From Bacteroidota bacterium (GTDB lineage Bacteria; Bacteroidota; Bacteroidia; SpSt-205; S141-50): a DNA stretch of 10,114 nucleotides. The notes below the pieces were generated by a model, which saw only the letters and a program-made list of their open reading frames with translations, was not told where the DNA came from and did no database searches. The position numbers and the translations under genes were made by a program. The DNA lies in contig WFXK01000126.1 in assembly GCA_015490695.1 (NCBI GenBank), positions 1 to 10,114 of the forward strand, in the 5' to 3' direction. Numbering within the stretch: position 1 is the first letter of the stretch; each line of letters starts with the position of its first letter. Positions 7,436 through 10,114 of this stretch are shown in pieces.

Positions 7436-10114
7436 TTATCGTATTAAGGTTAAATTACCTCGCAGGATTTGCTTGCCGATTTTACAAATATAGAAGTAGA
7501 CGCCTTCGGGTGCGGGGTTTCCATTTGGCAAACGCCCATCCCATCCTTTTTGCGGTGCATTGGTCTCAAACACTTTTCTACCCCAACGGTCCGTAATCAC
7601 TAATTGGAAATCTTGAGCCCCTTCATAGTTAACGCTAAAGAGGTCATTGATGCCATCACCGTTAGGAGTAAAGACCGTTGGTATAGGGGGCACTTCAGGA
7701 ATAACCACCTCAAAGAATGCTTTTGTAATGCTATCACGGCATTTACCGTCATTCATCACCCAAAGGGTTACTTCATATTGCCCTGGTTCCTCATAGCGAT
7801 GAATAGGATTGGGTTCTTGACTTTGCGTACCATCTCCAAAATCCCATAACCACCAAGTAGGCATTCCTAAGGAGCTATCTACAAAAGCGATTTCCGTTTC
7901 CGGTAAATAAATAATAGTTCCTTGAGATGTTATAGCAGGTTCGGTATAAAAGTTCGCTTTCACAGCAGGGAAGATAGTAAGGGTATAAGATTGCGTATCG
8001 GCGCAATGCGTTGCTGTCGTGGGGATAGTTACCAAGGTAATAGTATAGCTGCCCGCACGGCTATACACATAAGAAGAATCTTGAAAAGTTGCAACATTTC
8101 CATCACCCATATCCCATACATATTGCACGGGGCTTATATCGCTATTAGCGCGTAGTCGTACAGGCATGGTTGAACAACGAGGATAGTCTACTGTAATTTG
8201 GGAAGATGGACGTTGTCCTGCATGAACTAAAACGGAATCTCTCCCAGCACAAAAGCTACTTCCTTCGTGTAAAGTAACATACACATAGAACGTGTCTTGT
8301 TCTTCAATGGGAAGTTGTAAGGGATTCGCTTGTGATTGATTACCTTTCCATTCCCAGACAATCACGGGGTTGCCATAGCCACCCTGAGCAACTAAAGTGA
8401 GCGTATCACCAACGCAAGCATAAGCAGTATTCTTATTTAAGGTTAAAGGTGGTGGTGGGAGGACTCGCACCCACACACTATCTTGCTGCTTACAACCTTG
8501 GGTTTCTACTGTCAACACATACAAAGTGCTTTGATTAGGGGTTGCAACAGGATTTACTACAGATGGATTACTTAGACCCGTTGTAGGGCTCCAATAAAGA
8601 TTGGTATAGCTTCCTACTACCTTTGCCGGTAGAACGACGCCATTAGGGTCACCAAGGCAGTAAGTCACTCCTAAGTCTGTTGTATCTGCATCTACTACAG
8701 AGGGTACTTCAACTTTTCTCACCTCGTAAGATAAAACATCTTCAAAGACACAGCTGTCGCTACTGATGGTCAAATAAAAGATGGTTACACTATCGGTAGT
8801 TGCAAAAGGCTGTAGTACGGTAGGGTCACTAAGTCCTGTAGCAGGTGACCATGAAAAGGTGTAGTTTCCTGTTCCTACGAGTTGGATAAGTAATTGTTTG
8901 CTTTCTCCTGGACACACCCAAACAGGTTCACTAAGTAACTTTAATAGCGTTGGCGGTGTTTGTACATAGATAGTGACGCTATCGGGGTCGCTGGGACAGT
9001 TGCCATTATAAACAATCAATTGATAGGTTGTTGTTGTAGTTGGTGCTGCTTTCGGAAAAGGAGAAGTAGGGTCGTTTAGTCCTGTTGCAGGAGACCATAC
9101 AAAAGAAGGAATGCCTACTACATTATCAGCGCTACCATAGAGTTGCACACTATCTCCTTGGCATAAAGTTCTATCAGGACCTGCATTGGCAATAGGTTTG
9201 GGAGTCACCTGCACGGCTATTTGCGCTGGCATGCTTTCACAACCTGTAACCGTATCCACAGCAATGACACTATACACGATAGAAGAATCAGGAGCTGCAA
9301 CGGGCTTTGATAAAGTAGAGTCATTTAAGAAAGCTGCTGGTGACCATTGATAAACATAGTTACTTCCTGTAGGACTTATACTGATTTGCAGTTGTACATT
9401 GTCGCCTTGACATATTGTGGTATCATTGAAAAGCGGTGTGATTTGCGGTTTAGGATGGACGATTACCAACACGCTATCCATTAAAGAAATACATCCTACG
9501 GAATCCATAACCCAAACATAGTACCATGTTGTTTGCGTAGGATTTGCTATAGGATGGGAAGTATCTGGAGCAGAAAGTCCCCTGGTAGGTCGCCATAAAT
9601 ATTGTTTTACGCCGCCGTTACCACCAAAAACCTCTGTTGCTATGAGCGTTCCAGCATCTCCTTGACAACGCTCTAATTGTGTTGGAATAATATTTACCCT
9701 TGGTGTATCAGGGAAAACCCGTATCCATACCGAATCACTCGCACTATGCCCACAAGTATCTGAAACTGTAAGCGTAATCAGGGTGTCCTTGCCTACTTGT
9801 ATGGTTAAAGTCGGTGTGGTATCTCCTGTGCTCCAAAGATAGTTTAACGGGGAAGGAATAGGAGTTACATAAGGGGTAATAGTAATCGGTTTTGTGCCAC
9901 AAGCAACTAACTCCCCTGGGAGCAACACTTCAAAAGGCGGAGTATCACTAATAAGGATCGTATCTGTGACCGTTGTTACATTAGCACAAGCAGCCACTTG
10001 ATTGATAATAGTAATAATCAACGTTTCAGGAGCTTCAGAGATAAAATCTTCAATAGGGATAATCCACAACGTATCGCTAATAGCTCCTGCAGGAATAACA
10101 ATGCTATCTGGAAT
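7436..10114 (-). CDS. Large T9SS-exported Ig-like/PKD repeat surface protein, N-terminus beyond the window
   Basis: The visible 892 residues run open from the right edge to TAA at 7436-7438. A TTG at 10069 could be taken as a start, but the frame continues upstream in the same domain (IPAGAISDTLWIIPIEDF), so the true start is outside. Numbering from the edge: residues 1-60 look like the tail of a choice-of-anchor-L or Calx-beta-like region (EAPETLIITI, 28-37, then a D-P-P border). Residues about 60-135 are an Ig-like domain (LWSTGDTTPTLTI, VSDTCGHSASDSVWI). Residues about 139-553 hold five PATGLS-type modules, 555-633 a GGYG module, and 637-805 two PKD domains (VWDMGDG, LWDFGDG). Residues 810-892 are CHU_C (FTPNGDGIND, DRWGRKVF, final GNLTLIR). 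Like its downstream neighbour 6 bp away, it should be secreted by Sec and T9SS, probably as an adhesin or matrix protein. No catalytic motif is visible. Confidence 0.88.
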   Translation of the reverse strand: MPDSIVIPAGAISDTLWIIPIEDFISEAPETLIITIINQVAACANVTTVTDTILISDTPPFEVLLPGELVACGTKPITITPYVTPIPSPLNYLWSTGDTTPTLTIQVGKDTLITLTVSDTCGHSASDSVWIRVFPDTPRVNIIPTQLERCQGDAGTLIATEVFGGNGGVKQYLWRPTRGLSAPDTSHPIANPTQTTWYYVWVMDSVGCISLMDSVLVIVHPKPQITPLFNDTTICQGDNVQLQISISPTGSNYVYQWSPAAFLNDSTLSKPVAAPDSSIVYSVIAVDTVTGCESMPAQIAVQVTPKPIANAGPDRTLCQGDSVQLYGSADNVVGIPSFVWSPATGLNDPTSPFPKAAPTTTTTYQLIVYNGNCPSDPDSVTIYVQTPPTLLKLLSEPVWVCPGESKQLLIQLVGTGNYTFSWSPATGLSDPTVLQPFATTDSVTIFYLTISSDSCVFEDVLSYEVRKVEVPSVVDADTTDLGVTYCLGDPNGVVLPAKVVGSYTNLYWSPTTGLSNPSVVNPVATPNQSTLYVLTVETQGCKQQDSVWVRVLPPPPLTLNKNTAYACVGDTLTLVAQGGYGNPVIVWEWKGNQSQANPLQLPIEEQDTFYVYVTLHEGSSFCAGRDSVLVHAGQRPSSQITVDYPRCSTMPVRLRANSDISPVQYVWDMGDGNVATFQDSSYVYSRAGSYTITLVTIPTTATHCADTQSYTLTIFPAVKANFYTEPAITSQGTIIYLPETEIAFVDSSLGMPTWWLWDFGDGTQSQEPNPIHRYEEPGQYEVTLWVMNDGKCRDSITKAFFEVVIPEVPPIPTVFTPNGDGINDLFSVNYEGAQDFQLVITDRWGRKVFETNAPQKGWDGRLPNGNPAPEGVYFYICKIGKQILRGNLTLIR
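7439..7687 (-). other. CHU_C / type B T9SS sorting domain of the upstream paralogue
   Basis: The last about 83 residues carry PTVFTPNGDGINDLF, QLVITDRWGRKVFE, GWDGRLPNG-PAPEGVYFYI and the terminal RGNLTLIR. It aligns without large gaps to the equivalent domain of the neighbouring 1412-residue protein, yet many positions differ, so the two copies are diverged paralogues rather than a recent duplicate. Confidence 0.9.
8216..9700 (-). repeat. Six tandem Ig-like modules (protein-level repeat) in the upstream paralogue
   Basis: Five PATGLS-type modules of about 80-85 residues are followed by one GGYG module. Shared marks are C-QGD-VQL near each start, Y-W-SPATGL(S/N)DPT-x3-P-A-P in the centre, T-Y-L-V strands, a second Cys and DSV-V-V. 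The first is the most diverged (LWRPTRGLSAPDTSHPIA). The fifth (SVVDADTT...LPAKV) and the sixth (GGYG) match modules six and seven of the neighbouring protein. Function is inferred as an extended, stalk-like surface structure. Confidence 0.85.

Noticed and set aside
7485..7492. TATATTTG on the minus strand, a match to the Bacteroidota -7 box upstream of the 1412-residue gene
   Set aside because: It lies inside the CHU_C coding sequence (Tyr-Ile-Cys codons) and has no TTTG at the expected -33 distance; a chance match is likely and the 6-bp gap favours co-transcription.
10067..10069. TTG at 10069 as the start of the right-hand gene
   Set aside because: The frame is open for 15 more codons to the window edge and continues the same beta-strand pattern. 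No signal peptide follows the TTG, so it is an internal Leu codon.

Overview
The window looks like a chromosomal segment from a member of the Bacteroidota that has a type IX secretion system (T9SS). The evidence is two very large repeat proteins that each end in the gliding-motility-associated C-terminal (CHU_C, type B sorting) domain, plus a Bacteroidota-type promoter (TTTG, 20 bp, TACCTTTG). I cannot place it below phylum.

Four genes fill almost the whole window. All lie on the minus strand and are tightly packed, with gaps of 6, 27 and 8 bp. In transcription order (right to left): (1) 10114-7436, the C-terminal 892 residues of a large secreted protein whose N-terminus lies beyond the right edge. 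(2) 7429-3191, a complete 1412-residue secreted protein with a signal peptide, a cysteine-rich N-terminal domain, a run of Ig-like/PKD-like modules and the sorting domain. (3) 3163-2576, nuoI, the 2x[4Fe-4S] subunit of respiratory complex I, without other nuo genes beside it. (4) 2567-1, the N-terminal 855 residues of a signal-peptide-bearing protein that resembles the Bacteroidota 'TolB-like' proteins (degenerate peptidase-MA-like domain, possible beta-propeller, beginning of a possible outer-membrane barrel). Its C-terminus lies beyond the left edge.

The two surface proteins are tandem paralogues. Their last ~420 residues have the same modules in the same order: a DADTT module, a GGYG module, two PKD domains and the CHU_C domain. 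Both should be exported by Sec and then T9SS to the cell surface or medium as adhesin-like filaments. NuoI is functionally unrelated and probably has its own promoter inside the end of the upstream gene. No RNA gene, CRISPR array, insertion sequence or convincing terminator was seen, and there is no gene-free stretch over 300 bases. Apart from the tandem paralogy, the isolated nuoI and the apparently inactivated peptidase-like domain, I see no clear sign of a new biological system.
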